Shown piece by piece: positions 1 through 8,005 of a stretch of 64,000 bases of DNA. The position numbers and the translations under genes were made by a program. The notes below the pieces were generated by a model, which saw only the letters and a list, made by a program, of their open reading frames with translations, ran no database searches and was not told the origin of the DNA. Origin of the DNA: Flexibacter flexilis DSM 6793 (lineage in GTDB: Bacteria; Bacteroidota; Bacteroidia; Cytophagales; Flexibacteraceae). The DNA lies in the NCBI RefSeq assembly GCF_900112255.1, contig NZ_FOLE01000001.1, positions 434,001 to 498,000 of the forward strand, read 5' to 3'. Each line of letters begins with the position of its first letter. The first letter of the stretch is position 1.

Positions 1-72
1 CATGCCCAACAACAAATGGAGCATGACGATACAGAAAATAATTACTTCTATGGACATGACGAGTTAGTTTAA
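1..72 (+). CDS. C-terminal end of an unidentified protein (partial)
   Basis: The first 23 codons are open in frame 1 and end in TAA at 70-72. The visible tail is polar and acidic and ends NNYFYGHDELV. The start lies outside the window, so no family can be assigned. It is supported mainly by the hairpin that follows directly and separates it from the convergent regulator gene. The short length leaves open that the reading frame is fortuitous. Confidence 0.4.
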   Translation, partial: HAQQQMEHDDTENNYFYGHDELV

Positions 73-89
73 GATTGTGCGTAAAAACA

Positions 90-120
90 TAGCGGCAAAG
101 CTATTGTAGCCTTGCCGCTA
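90..120 (-). terminator. Hairpin terminator between convergent genes
   Basis: Thirteen-base arms (TAGCGGCAAAGCT and its near-perfect inverse, with one wobble) enclose a 5-base loop. Read on the minus strand the hairpin is followed by TGTTTTTAC, giving the U-run expected of an intrinsic terminator for the Crp/Fnr gene. It may also end the plus-strand gene at the window edge. Confidence 0.6.
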
Positions 121-213
121 AAGAAATGACATAAATCAGCGATTCTTTGAATCAAAAGGAAGTGCTATGGTGAAGGCACAAACTACGGAAAAGATATTCG
201 CAAGAATTTGGTT

Positions 214-786
214 TTATAGCCGAATATTTTTTCTAATTCTGCTTAACGACGACTGCGTAATACCCAAATATGAGGCCAAATATGAAAGAGGAATACGATT
301 CGCAAGCTTAGGAAACTTCTCGAAAAACGAAAGATAACGTTCTTTCGCATCTTCCACCATCATCGGACTTATTTTATTCACTTTTTCGGCCAACGCTTTC
401 GCTGTAATTTTCGCAATAATATTATCCCATTCAATAATAGTCATTGACAGTTCGGTCATGGCGTCTTTTGAAAATGAGATATATTTACAGTCTATAATCG
501 CTTGAATATATTCGGTAGCAGGCGTATTTTGGTTATAGTTATTGATATCGGCAATAAAGTTATTTTCATCAAAAAAATATTTGGTTACTTCATCGCCTTT
601 GTTGTTAAAATAACAAATTCTCATAATTCCGTCTGTCAGAAAAATGATTTCACGTGGGATTTTTCCTGCTTCAAGAACATAGTCGTCTTTCTTCGTTTCC
701 TTGTATATCGCTTTGGCTTTGATTAAGTCAATTTGCTGATGATTCAAGTTGCTAAATTGTAACAAATAATTGATGAGTGCTTCCAT
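214..786 (-). CDS. Crp/Fnr family transcriptional regulator
   Basis: A 190-residue regulator. Residues about 20-120 fit the cyclic-nucleotide-binding-like beta-roll fold, and residues about 165-186 form a compact helix-turn-helix (IPLSYLASYLGITQSSLSR). This short type without Cys ligands is common in Bacteroidetes, where many copies respond to unknown signals. Its start lies 4 bases after the stop of the SDR gene upstream on the same strand, so the two are probably co-transcribed and the regulator may control the SDR. Two more genes of this type occur in the window, at 28968 and 43592. Family assignment is firm; the effector and targets are unknown. Confidence 0.88.
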   Translation of the reverse strand: MEALINYLLQFSNLNHQQIDLIKAKAIYKETKKDDYVLEAGKIPREIIFLTDGIMRICYFNNKGDEVTKYFFDENNFIADINNYNQNTPATEYIQAIIDCKYISFSKDAMTELSMTIIEWDNIIAKITAKALAEKVNKISPMMVEDAKERYLSFFEKFPKLANRIPLSYLASYLGITQSSLSRIRKNIRL

Positions 787-790
787 ATTT

Positions 791-1597
791 TTACTTCATT
801 TGACTTAATATCATTTTATCAAACATTTTATCTGATAAAATTCTTCTCATAAACAATATTGGTCTGACCATATCACCGCCAACATATCTTGCTTTAGGTT
901 GCTTCGCCTCAATGCCTTTTTTGATAAGTTTTGCAATTACAATTGGTTCGACGGCGTTCATGGACGAATATGTTTTGGCTATGCTTTTTGCTAAGTTTTG
1001 GTAGGGCGTATTTCCAGAAACACGCATTAAATCAGCAGCTCCTATTTCAATCATTTCTGATTTTGTGGCACCAGGTTCAATTACGATTACATCAATACCA
1101 AATTGTTTTACTTCTACACGAAGGCAGTCGCTCAGGCCTTCAATAGCATGTTTACTTGCATGATACCAACTTCCCATTGGAAAATATACTTTACCACCAA
1201 CAGAGGATAGATTTACTATTTTCCCAAATTTATTTTCACGCATTTGGGGCAGTACTAATTGAATAAGACGAGCCGTACCAAACAAATTAATATCTATCAG
1301 GTTTCTAGCCTCCTGCATTGGCACATCTTCCAAAGCACCATAAGAACCTAAACCTGCACTGTTGACCAAAATATCAATACAACCCACCTCGCTGATGATT
1401 TGGCTGACGCAAGCCTTCAGACTTTCCTCATTGGTAACATCTAAACTCATCGGTTTAATACCATAAGGTATCAAATCTTGCATTTTTTCTAATCTGCGTG
1501 CTGCTCCATAAACATAGTAGCCATTTTGCGCCAAATAGATTGCCGTAGCCTTTCCTATGCCTGCCGAAGCTCCTGTTACTAACGCTGTCTTTTTCAT
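791..1597 (-). CDS. SDR family oxidoreductase
   Basis: A classical short-chain dehydrogenase/reductase of 268 residues when started at the Met that directly precedes KKTALVTGASAGIG; an upstream in-frame Met would add 16 residues with no Rossmann similarity. The nucleotide-binding TGASAGIG lies at 8-15, NSAG at 79-82, the catalytic Ser at 131-132, and YHASK gives Tyr145 and Lys149. The cofactor is NAD(P)H; the substrate is unknown. Such oxidoreductases often act on small carbonyl compounds. It is followed after 4 bases by a Crp/Fnr regulator, which suggests a two-gene unit. Confidence 0.9.
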   Translation of the reverse strand: MKKTALVTGASAGIGKATAIYLAQNGYYVYGAARRLEKMQDLIPYGIKPMSLDVTNEESLKACVSQIISEVGCIDILVNSAGLGSYGALEDVPMQEARNLIDINLFGTARLIQLVLPQMRENKFGKIVNLSSVGGKVYFPMGSWYHASKHAIEGLSDCLRVEVKQFGIDVIVIEPGATKSEMIEIGAADLMRVSGNTPYQNLAKSIAKTYSSMNAVEPIVIAKLIKKGIEAKQPKARYVGGDMVRPILFMRRILSDKMFDKMILSQMK

Positions 1598-1783
1598 TTT
1601 TTTATAATTTAGAAGTGAAATAATAAGACAAAGGTGACGCAACAAAAACTATAATCTTTTGCCATTTGGCAAAAAGTGGCGCAAAGCACGTACAATCAAT
1701 TACATACTGAATACAGCGTACTATTTTCCATCAAAAACAGGAACAGATATTCATAAAATAATAGCTGTCCCTGTTCATTTTTT

Positions 1784-2695
1784 TCAAGAAAAACGCTCTT
1801 CCGTCAGTTCTTTATTGACAGCCATACCTGTTGCGGTACCCGTCGCTACGGCATTGGCAACTGTCCGCATACGAGTAGTATTGTCGCCACAGGCAAACAC
1901 ACTTTTTATACTTGTTTTCTGAAAAGCATCAACTTTGAGATAACCATCTTCGGTCAGTTCACAGCCCAACTGCATAGGAATTGGGCAATGTTGCTCAAAA
2001 GGAAGTCGCGTATAAAGTGCATTTATTTTTTGTTCTGCACCGTCCTTAAATACAATTGCTTGCAGTTGCCCATTGGTGTGCGCTAATGCTACAATTTCCG
2101 TTTCCACAACTCGGATGCGATGGCTGGCCAGTTGTGCGGCTTGCTGGGTGCTTAGCGTTGATTTTCCGTTGGTGAACAATGTCAAATCATTAGTCCAATT
2201 AGCAATGAGTTTGGAAAATTCAAAGCCAGATTCGCCATTGCCCAAAATTCCAGTGACAGCGTTTCGTACTTCATATCCATGGCAATACGGACAATGTAAC
2301 ACCGAAATTCCCCAACATTCTGCCAAGCCTTTGATATTGGGCATCATATCTCGGATGCCAGTGGCGAAAATCAATTTTGTAGCCGAAAACACTTCGCCCG
2401 ATGAAATTTGTATTTCAAAACCCTTGTTAGTTTTACGGCCAGCAGTAGCCAATCCGTCCCAAAAAGCAATGGTGTTGTAGGCGGCTACTTGTTGTCTTAC
2501 AATATTTGCTATCTGTTTGGGTGTTTGCCCGTCTTGGGTCAAGAAATTATGCGAATGTGGCGTTTGTCGGTTGCAAGGCTGGCCGCTGTCAATAATGAGC
2601 ACCGTTTTTAACGCTCTACCCAATGCCATTGCGGCAGCCAGTCCCGAATAACTCCCCCCAACAATGATTGTATCAAAATGTTTATTGCCGTTCAT
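1784..2695 (-). CDS. NAD(P)/FAD-dependent oxidoreductase, thioredoxin reductase-like
   Basis: A flavoprotein of 303 residues starting at MNGNKHFDTIIVGG; an upstream Met would add 13 unsupported residues. The FAD-binding GGSYSG lies at 13-18, a second nucleotide-binding GNGESG follows the redox motif, and ACGDN near the C terminus is the usual FAD-binding close. CPYC at 135-138 is the redox-active pair typical of thioredoxin reductases. The protein lacks a fused thioredoxin domain. Family members with this N-terminal GGSYSG form are often annotated as TrxB-like rather than true thioredoxin reductases, so the electron acceptor is uncertain. The intervals to both neighbours are about 100-190 bases, so it is probably transcribed alone. 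Confidence 0.85.
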   Translation of the reverse strand: MNGNKHFDTIIVGGSYSGLAAAMALGRALKTVLIIDSGQPCNRQTPHSHNFLTQDGQTPKQIANIVRQQVAAYNTIAFWDGLATAGRKTNKGFEIQISSGEVFSATKLIFATGIRDMMPNIKGLAECWGISVLHCPYCHGYEVRNAVTGILGNGESGFEFSKLIANWTNDLTLFTNGKSTLSTQQAAQLASHRIRVVETEIVALAHTNGQLQAIVFKDGAEQKINALYTRLPFEQHCPIPMQLGCELTEDGYLKVDAFQKTSIKSVFACGDNTTRMRTVANAVATGTATGMAVNKELTEERFS

Positions 2696-2795
2696 AAAGT
2701 TATTTTTTGAGTGCTGAATTGATTTGAAAGGCAAAGCAAAAAATGCAATGGCAATTCCGCTTTGCTTTATAAATATTCATCTTGATAACGATCTG

Positions 2796-3059
2796 CTATT
2801 TTTCTGTTCGTGTCCCATCATCACTTGTATTTTGTGTTGGTGAAGTTGAGAGTCCCAATTGCCCCATCACCCAGTCCACCAACGGAACGCCAACCAATAC
2901 CGTCCAAGGCACCAGTACCAAGGTGAGTATCAAGGTTCTGACATACAGCGGAAACGCAGATAACATTTCTCCAAACAAATAGTGAAATAAGGTAATAGAC
3001 GGATAAATAACTACCCATATTTTTAGCGATGCCATTACTCTTGCTTTTAGCTTCATCAT
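2796..3059 (-). CDS. Small membrane protein with two predicted helices
   Basis: An 87-residue protein with two hydrophobic stretches, about residues 13-38 (KIWVVIYPSITLFHYLFG onward) and about 40-66 (YVRTLILTLVLVPWTVLVG), and a polar C-terminal tail. A soluble family is not recognisable; it resembles small two-helix proteins that accompany oxidoreductase genes in Bacteroidetes. It starts 25 bases after the SDR-like gene upstream, so they probably share a transcript from the element near 3721. The function is unknown. Confidence 0.6.
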   Translation of the reverse strand: MMKLKARVMASLKIWVVIYPSITLFHYLFGEMLSAFPLYVRTLILTLVLVPWTVLVGVPLVDWVMGQLGLSTSPTQNTSDDGTRTEK

Positions 3060-3084
3060 GTTTTTGTGGAGTTTAAAACTTAAA

Positions 3085-3681
3085 TTAATGAAGTGTTATA
3101 ATTTGCCCCGTGTTGGCACCAAATACACTTTTGCGAAAGCCATACTCAAGTTGTTTCATCGTCGTGGGCATTTCGCCAGGGAAATACGGAAAATATTGTG
3201 GAGAATTTTCGATAACCGTCGGACTTACAGCATTAATGCGAACTCCATTTTCTAACTCAATGGCGGCGGCTCTTACAAATGCTTCTACTGCTCCGTTGGC
3301 GGCGGATGCGTTGGCAAAATTGCGTTGCGGTTCGTGCGTTAAAGCCCCCGTAATCAAGGTAAAAGAGCCTTTGGGTTTGATATAATGCTGCCCGATAAGC
3401 ACCAAATTAATTTGTCCCATCAACTTGCCTTCAAGGCCTTTGCGGAATGTTTCGCTCGACAAACTTTTCCATGCCCCCACATACGTTGGGCCAGCAGTAC
3501 AAATCAGCGCATCAAACGCCCCCACTTGTTGAAACAGGTTTTCGATAGACTCTGGGTCGGTAATATCTACCTGAATATCACCCGAATGCGCACTTGCTTT
3601 AATGATTTCGTGTTCTTGCTCCCAAGCGTTTACTAAGTAAGTTCCCATAGTGCCCGACGCACCTACAATAATGATTTTCAT
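3085..3681 (-). CDS. Short-chain dehydrogenase-like NAD(P)-binding protein lacking the usual catalytic Tyr/Lys
   Basis: A 198-residue Rossmann-fold protein. The N terminus KIIIVGASGTMG is a clear dinucleotide-binding loop, and CTAG and NAVSPT match SDR landmarks. At the place where classical SDRs have YxxxK, the protein has NASAANGAVEAFV, so both catalytic Tyr and Lys are missing, as is known for a short subfamily of about 200 residues. It may still bind NAD(P) or act on substrates by another mechanism. It precedes a small membrane protein gene and follows the divergently controlled AraC regulator on the same strand. Confidence 0.8.
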   Translation of the reverse strand: MKIIIVGASGTMGTYLVNAWEQEHEIIKASAHSGDIQVDITDPESIENLFQQVGAFDALICTAGPTYVGAWKSLSSETFRKGLEGKLMGQINLVLIGQHYIKPKGSFTLITGALTHEPQRNFANASAANGAVEAFVRAAAIELENGVRINAVSPTVIENSPQYFPYFPGEMPTTMKQLEYGFRKSVFGANTGQIITLH

Positions 3682-3714
3682 TTTGCTTAACTTTTATTTT
3701 TTGATAAATTAGAA

Positions 3715-3728
3715 GATATGCAAAAGTA
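3715..3728 (-). promoter_or_regulatory. Candidate Bacteroidetes -7 element for the SDR-like gene
   Basis: On the minus strand the bases read TACTTTTGCATATC, containing a perfect TAnnTTTG. It lies about 40 bases upstream of the SDR-like start codon. No convincing TTTG -33 box is found at the usual 19-base spacing. The same 14 bases occur upstream of the beta-barrel gene at 43531-43544. Confidence 0.45.
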
Positions 3729-3777
3729 TCGGGGCAAGGCGGCTTGCTTGTAAGACAAAAATGAAGTTGGATAGGAC

Positions 3778-4629
3778 TTATTTAAAGTTCTGCCTAAAGG
3801 TTTCGGGGGAATAGCCCGTATGCTTTTTAAAAAAACGAATGAAGTAAGATACGTCTTCGTAACCTAACTCATAGGCAATCTGGTTTACTTGATTTGAGGT
3901 GGCGAGCAGATGCCTTTTGGCTTCCAGAATAATATGTTCATTAATGAGGTCCGAACAGGTTTTATTCAGCGTTTCTTTGGTAATCGAATTGAGTTGGTAG
4001 GCCGTAAGATGCAACATATCAGCATATTGCGTCACTTTCTTTGTGGTCGTAATATGCTGCTGCAACAATTGTAACAACGCTTCTAATCGCTCTTGGGCAT
4101 ATGGATGACTTTGCGTGTGAATGCGGTTTGGTTCTTGGCTCTGCCTTACCAGTTCAATAAAAAGAAGCTCCAAATTCGCTTTGATTGCATCCTGATACCT
4201 TTCTTGCTTGTGGGTATATTCCCGAAAAATACAAGTCAAAAAAGAAAAAATCTTTCTAAACTTCTCAGCATTAAGTGGGCAATAATTCTTATTACTCACT
4301 TTAAGAAAAATCTGGTGGGCTGTTTTTTCGCGAGGCGCATAAAAATCAGTCTTAAACTGCATCAAATAACCCTTGCTAGCGTTTTTTAATGTTAGTTGAT
4401 GCACTTGGCCGGGACGAATAAAAAAAACTGTGTAATTATTGATGGCGTAGGGTATAAAATCAATGATATGTTCGCCCTCGCCCTTTTCCAATGCCAAAAT
4501 CAAAAAGAAGTCGTGTCGGTGAAGTTCCTGCACCAAATCCTTCCCCGAAAGCAGCGAATCCATATCCCGAATAGTAAAACTATCCGAAAAATCAGGTTCT
4601 GCCATTTGTCTTACGGGAATTTTTTCCAT
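3778..4629 (-). CDS. AraC family transcriptional regulator
   Basis: A 283-residue regulator. Residues about 25-130 form an AraC-type cupin sensor (HRHDFFLILALEKGEGEH near 38-55), and residues about 185-283 carry two helix-turn-helix units, ending with the family signature IAYELGYEDVSYFIRFFKKHTGYSP. It is followed on the same strand by the SDR-like gene and small membrane protein, with about 96 bases between that hold a candidate promoter. A natural inference is that it activates these two genes in response to a small ligand, but the ligand is unknown. Confidence 0.9.
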   Translation of the reverse strand: MEKIPVRQMAEPDFSDSFTIRDMDSLLSGKDLVQELHRHDFFLILALEKGEGEHIIDFIPYAINNYTVFFIRPGQVHQLTLKNASKGYLMQFKTDFYAPREKTAHQIFLKVSNKNYCPLNAEKFRKIFSFLTCIFREYTHKQERYQDAIKANLELLFIELVRQSQEPNRIHTQSHPYAQERLEALLQLLQQHITTTKKVTQYADMLHLTAYQLNSITKETLNKTCSDLINEHIILEAKRHLLATSNQVNQIAYELGYEDVSYFIRFFKKHTGYSPETFRQNFK

Positions 4630-4683
4630 CTGCTTTTCTTTTTTGTTACGGGAATGGTCATACTAATGAGATGGGTTAGAAGG

Positions 4684-4705
4684 TGGCCTATGTCTTCACA
4701 GGCCA
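4684..4705 (-). terminator. Hairpin downstream of the YHYH gene
   Basis: Nine-base arms TGGCCTATG and CACAGGCCA (one wobble) enclose TCTT, 15 bases after the YHYH stop codon. No T-run follows on the minus strand, so it may be a transcript-end stabiliser rather than a classical terminator. Confidence 0.3.
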
Positions 4706-4719
4706 TGGTCAGGTAACTT

Positions 4720-6090
4720 CTATTTTTGTACAAAAACCTTCTTGGTGATGCTACTATTGCCTGAAGACATCACCACCAAATATGTACCCGAATACAAGGT
4801 TTGAATATCAAAATAACCAAGCGTTTGGCCTTTGTTCAGTTTCGATTCTTGTATTAATTTTCCTTGCAGGTCATACAATTTGATTGCTAAATCTTGTTTG
4901 TTGAGGCCGCCGATTTGCACCACGATTAGGTCAGAGGCAGGATTGGGGAAAATTTGTATTTCGTTGTCGGTGCTTGGCGCACTAACAGACACTGTACTGT
5001 TGTAAACGGTGGTTGTTTCAGTAATGGACGTAACCTTTGAACCAGATTTCACGCCATAGTATGTCGGCCCGACGAGATACGGATAAACCGAGTTGTAATT
5101 CGTATCTACCGTTGCAAAATACGCATACGTTCCGTTCGGGTATTCGGGTGTAATACAAAACCTACCGTTGTGCGCGTCCAAATAACTTTCGTCTCCCGTA
5201 TGGGCTGCCCATTCGTAATCTTCTCTGAAAGTTCCAAGCGGATATGTGGTGCTCACGGCTGGGCCATCGGCAACGTCAGTGCCATCCGCCCAATGCGTGC
5301 GTGTCGTGATATTTCTTAACTGATAACCCGATTTAATTCTTGTGATTCCGCCTGTACCATTGCTATTTTTATAGCCAAATGCACCATATACGGGGAAGCC
5401 ATCAAACGCAAACCCGATGAGAGGCGAGTGCTCAGAAGCCGAAATCGTATATAACCCATCGCCGTCATACAAATTACAGATAGTAGAGATAACGTTTAAA
5501 TCCATATTAAAGGCACTGGGACTTTGATGATGATGATAGTTTGTGCCCGCAGGATGACCTTTAGAACAGTCAAAACCAGGTTTTTCAAACAATACGGCAT
5601 CGCGCATCCAAGGTTGCGTAACATTCGGCCCACCCGCACAAGGCGGATTGCCCGGCCCTCCACAATACGCATTGGCCGTAGTGTTCCACGCTACTCCATC
5701 TCTAAAATCAAACATCGAAACGCCATTCACAAACACGCCAATCGTTCCGCCAGCGGTGGCAGTAGGCGTGCCTGTATTCTGCACTGGATTGAGGGGAAAT
5801 GCGTAAATGACATTTTGATTTCCCGCTTGATTCGGGTTTCCGTCAAGATAAGGCCCGACGTTATAAGCAGGCATACCCGTAGTCCGAACATATACACTGT
5901 TTGCGGAGTATTCTACTTTCTGACAATTCACCAATATTCCGTGTGAGATTGGCGTAGAATTGCCTGACATATAATAATAACCCGTTGTAGTGGTATTTTG
6001 TAGCCATTCTGTAATAGCAGGATTGGTTTGGGCGATTAGCTCCGAAAAACCAGCCAACATCAGCATTAGTAGTAAAGAAGATTTACGCAT
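4720..6090 (-). CDS. YHYH domain protein with T9SS type A sorting domain
   Basis: A 456-residue secreted protein when started at MRKSSLLLML, which gives a clean signal peptide ending near residue 20 (ELIA/QTNP); an upstream Met would add 18 residues. The central part has the features of the YHYH domain: His-rich TNYHHHQSPSAF at about 184-194 and FAFDGFPVYGAFG. The last 79 residues (IQIFPNPASDL to the end KKVFVQK) form a T9SS C-terminal sorting domain, so the protein is probably exported and anchored at the cell surface. The role of YHYH domains is not established; the His cluster suggests metal binding. It lies 13 bases downstream of the di-heme enzyme gene and so ends a three-gene unit with the MbnP-like gene. 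Confidence 0.85.
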   Translation of the reverse strand: MRKSSLLLMLMLAGFSELIAQTNPAITEWLQNTTTTGYYYMSGNSTPISHGILVNCQKVEYSANSVYVRTTGMPAYNVGPYLDGNPNQAGNQNVIYAFPLNPVQNTGTPTATAGGTIGVFVNGVSMFDFRDGVAWNTTANAYCGGPGNPPCAGGPNVTQPWMRDAVLFEKPGFDCSKGHPAGTNYHHHQSPSAFNMDLNVISTICNLYDGDGLYTISASEHSPLIGFAFDGFPVYGAFGYKNSNGTGGITRIKSGYQLRNITTRTHWADGTDVADGPAVSTTYPLGTFREDYEWAAHTGDESYLDAHNGRFCITPEYPNGTYAYFATVDTNYNSVYPYLVGPTYYGVKSGSKVTSITETTTVYNSTVSVSAPSTDNEIQIFPNPASDLIVVQIGGLNKQDLAIKLYDLQGKLIQESKLNKGQTLGYFDIQTLYSGTYLVVMSSGNSSITKKVFVQK

Positions 6091-6103
6091 AATTAATATT
6101 TGT

Positions 6104-7120
6104 TTATTTGTTGTTTTTAAATTGATGTTTGGGCGCAAAAACAAATTCTTTGTCGTTGAGCGTTAATAAAAAAGCGATTAAATCAACTTTTTCGTTTGAC
6201 GTGAGTGTAATGGATTTTGTTAATTGCGGTGAAAGTGTTGCAGACGTTTCTATTCCCGATGCGTAATGGTTAATAACTTCTTTCAATGTACTAAATCGGC
6301 CATCGTGCATATAAGGATACGTGTAAGACAAATTACGAAGGCTTGGTACTTTAAATTTCCTTTTATCCTTTGGCTTTTGCGTAATTACAAATCTACCAAA
6401 ATCTTTGAGAATAGTATCCAGAGGCAAGCCATTATTTTCAAAATGATAGGTAGAAAATAACGGTTCTGCATGACAATTTGCGCAATTTTTTTGAAATAAA
6501 TAATAACCTTTTTTTTCTTGTTCCGAAAAAATATCTTTCCCTAATTTAACTTTATCATATTTTGAATTGGCAGACACAAGCGTTAATTGAAATTGCGCGA
6601 TTGATTTTAAAATTTTACTGCTTGTTATCAAAGAATCTTGGTATGCCCTGAAAAACAATTTTTTATAATCAGCAGACGCAGACAATTTTTTGATAACTTC
6701 CACAATATCACTTCCCATTTCTTTGGGGTGCGAAATGGGAGCTAAAGCCTGCACGTCCAAATGATTGATTGCCCCGTCCCACATGAAAGAACTTTGCCAA
6801 GCCAAATTAAACAAAGCTGGCGCATTTCTGTTGCCAACTGAATCGAATATTCCGTGACTCAAATCGTGGTCGGTGTGCGCAAAAGCGTTGTAAGGGGAAT
6901 GACAAGAAGCACAAGAAACAGCATTGTTTTTTGAAAGAATGGGGTCATAAAACAAAATTCTACCCAATTCAATTTTATTGCTATCCAAAGGATTTTGGGA
7001 GAAATTGTAAACTGGTTTTGGAAAATAGGCAGGTTGTCCGAACCAATGATGTTGGGGCAACAAAACAAAAGACATTAAAATCAAGCCAATCGCCAAAACG
7101 CAAATTATTGTTTTATTCAT
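6104..7120 (-). CDS. Di-heme cytochrome c peroxidase family protein, MauG/MbnH-like
   Basis: A 338-residue periplasmic enzyme with an N-terminal hydrophobic signal or anchor (residues about 4-22) and two c-type heme motifs, CASCH at 70-74 and CANCH at 213-217. The segment WDGAINHLDVQALAPISHP and the C-terminal PYMHDGRFSTL match di-heme peroxidases. Family members reduce peroxide or, in the MauG/MbnH branch, oxidise residues of partner proteins. Its start codon overlaps the stop of the MbnP-like gene (ATGA), which strongly favours the MbnH role. In that system MbnH converts a Trp of MbnP to kynurenine. The peroxidase alternative cannot be excluded from sequence alone. Confidence 0.88.
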   Translation of the reverse strand: MNKTIICVLAIGLILMSFVLLPQHHWFGQPAYFPKPVYNFSQNPLDSNKIELGRILFYDPILSKNNAVSCASCHSPYNAFAHTDHDLSHGIFDSVGNRNAPALFNLAWQSSFMWDGAINHLDVQALAPISHPKEMGSDIVEVIKKLSASADYKKLFFRAYQDSLITSSKILKSIAQFQLTLVSANSKYDKVKLGKDIFSEQEKKGYYLFQKNCANCHAEPLFSTYHFENNGLPLDTILKDFGRFVITQKPKDKRKFKVPSLRNLSYTYPYMHDGRFSTLKEVINHYASGIETSATLSPQLTKSITLTSNEKVDLIAFLLTLNDKEFVFAPKHQFKNNK

Positions 7121-7791
7121 TCTTGGGTCATTTTAAAAATTTCGGGGAATTGATTGGCAATTTGGACGGATTTTTCGCTCGGCGACATCACTTGATAAAT
7201 TTTAGAAACATCAATTAACGTAAATAATTGATCTATTTGTATGAAAATTTCTGCCGAATTACGTGCATTGCAGTTTAATTCTATTTCGCGCATCGCATAA
7301 AAAGGCTCTAAATATCCGCCAATATGCCAATAAAATTTATGATTTCTGGCAGGGCAATTATCGGCAATTCCTTCTAATTTAAAATTGATATAGCCACTTT
7401 GCCAAGTCCAATACATTCCATGAATTGGGTCTAAATTTCCATCCAAAACGCCCGCTACATTCGTGAGACTGTCAATGCCCAACTTAAATTTTATTTTATT
7501 AAAATCAAATAATTTACTTTCAATAATTTCTTGAGAAATGGTTTCGAACGCATCAATCAAATAGGCTTTTTTGCTTGAGCTACCGACCAAAGAATCATTT
7601 TTAAAATACTGCAAATCAGTGATATAAAACTTTAAATTTGTAATCGTTAAAGAGTCTTTTCCAATGCAATACGTTTTATGAAGAACTAATTTATCTGTTT
7701 TAAATTTGGGGATTATTTTCAATTTCGTAACGTCTTGAGCATTAGCCAAAAAGACAATTAACAAACCTAAAGACGAAAAGAAAAACCTCAT
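7117..7791 (-). CDS. MbnP-like secreted copper-site protein
   Basis: A 224-residue protein starting at MRFFFSSLGLLIVFLANA, a signal peptide cut near residue 18. The body has the hallmarks of the MbnP family: a beta-rich start with LTITNLKFYITDLQYF (about 48-63), MYWTWQSGY with Trp128 and Trp130, and HKFYWHIGGYLEPF with His151 and His156. In characterised MbnP a Trp is oxidised to kynurenine by its partner MbnH and the protein binds copper; here Trp128 or Trp130 is the likely equivalent (inference). It is the first gene of a unit with the di-heme enzyme, sharing 4 bases, and the YHYH gene. No methanobactin genes are seen nearby. Confidence 0.8.
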   Translation of the reverse strand: MRFFFSSLGLLIVFLANAQDVTKLKIIPKFKTDKLVLHKTYCIGKDSLTITNLKFYITDLQYFKNDSLVGSSSKKAYLIDAFETISQEIIESKLFDFNKIKFKLGIDSLTNVAGVLDGNLDPIHGMYWTWQSGYINFKLEGIADNCPARNHKFYWHIGGYLEPFYAMREIELNCNARNSAEIFIQIDQLFTLIDVSKIYQVMSPSEKSVQIANQFPEIFKMTQE

Positions 7792-7945
7792 TTTGATGGT
7801 ATTTTGTAGCAATTTTTATGGTGATAAACAAATTTGATTGCCTTTGTTCCTACCGCTTAAGACATTATCCTCACAAAATAAGCAACAGAACAGAGTCTTA
7901 CAACTATTTTCAAATAAAACACAAGAATATCTCTTGCTATAAACC

Positions 7946-7988
7946 AAAACGGGACACGCTAAGTAATATTTAGCGCGTCCCGTTTTTT
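7946..7988 (-). terminator. Terminator of the alcohol dehydrogenase gene
   Basis: Seventeen-base arms with a single wobble (core CGGGACACGCTAA) around a 7-base loop, 18 bases after the dehydrogenase stop codon on the minus strand. Both flanks are A/T runs, so it could work in either direction. Confidence 0.7.
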
Positions 7989-8005
7989 ATAATCTATCAC
8001 TAATT

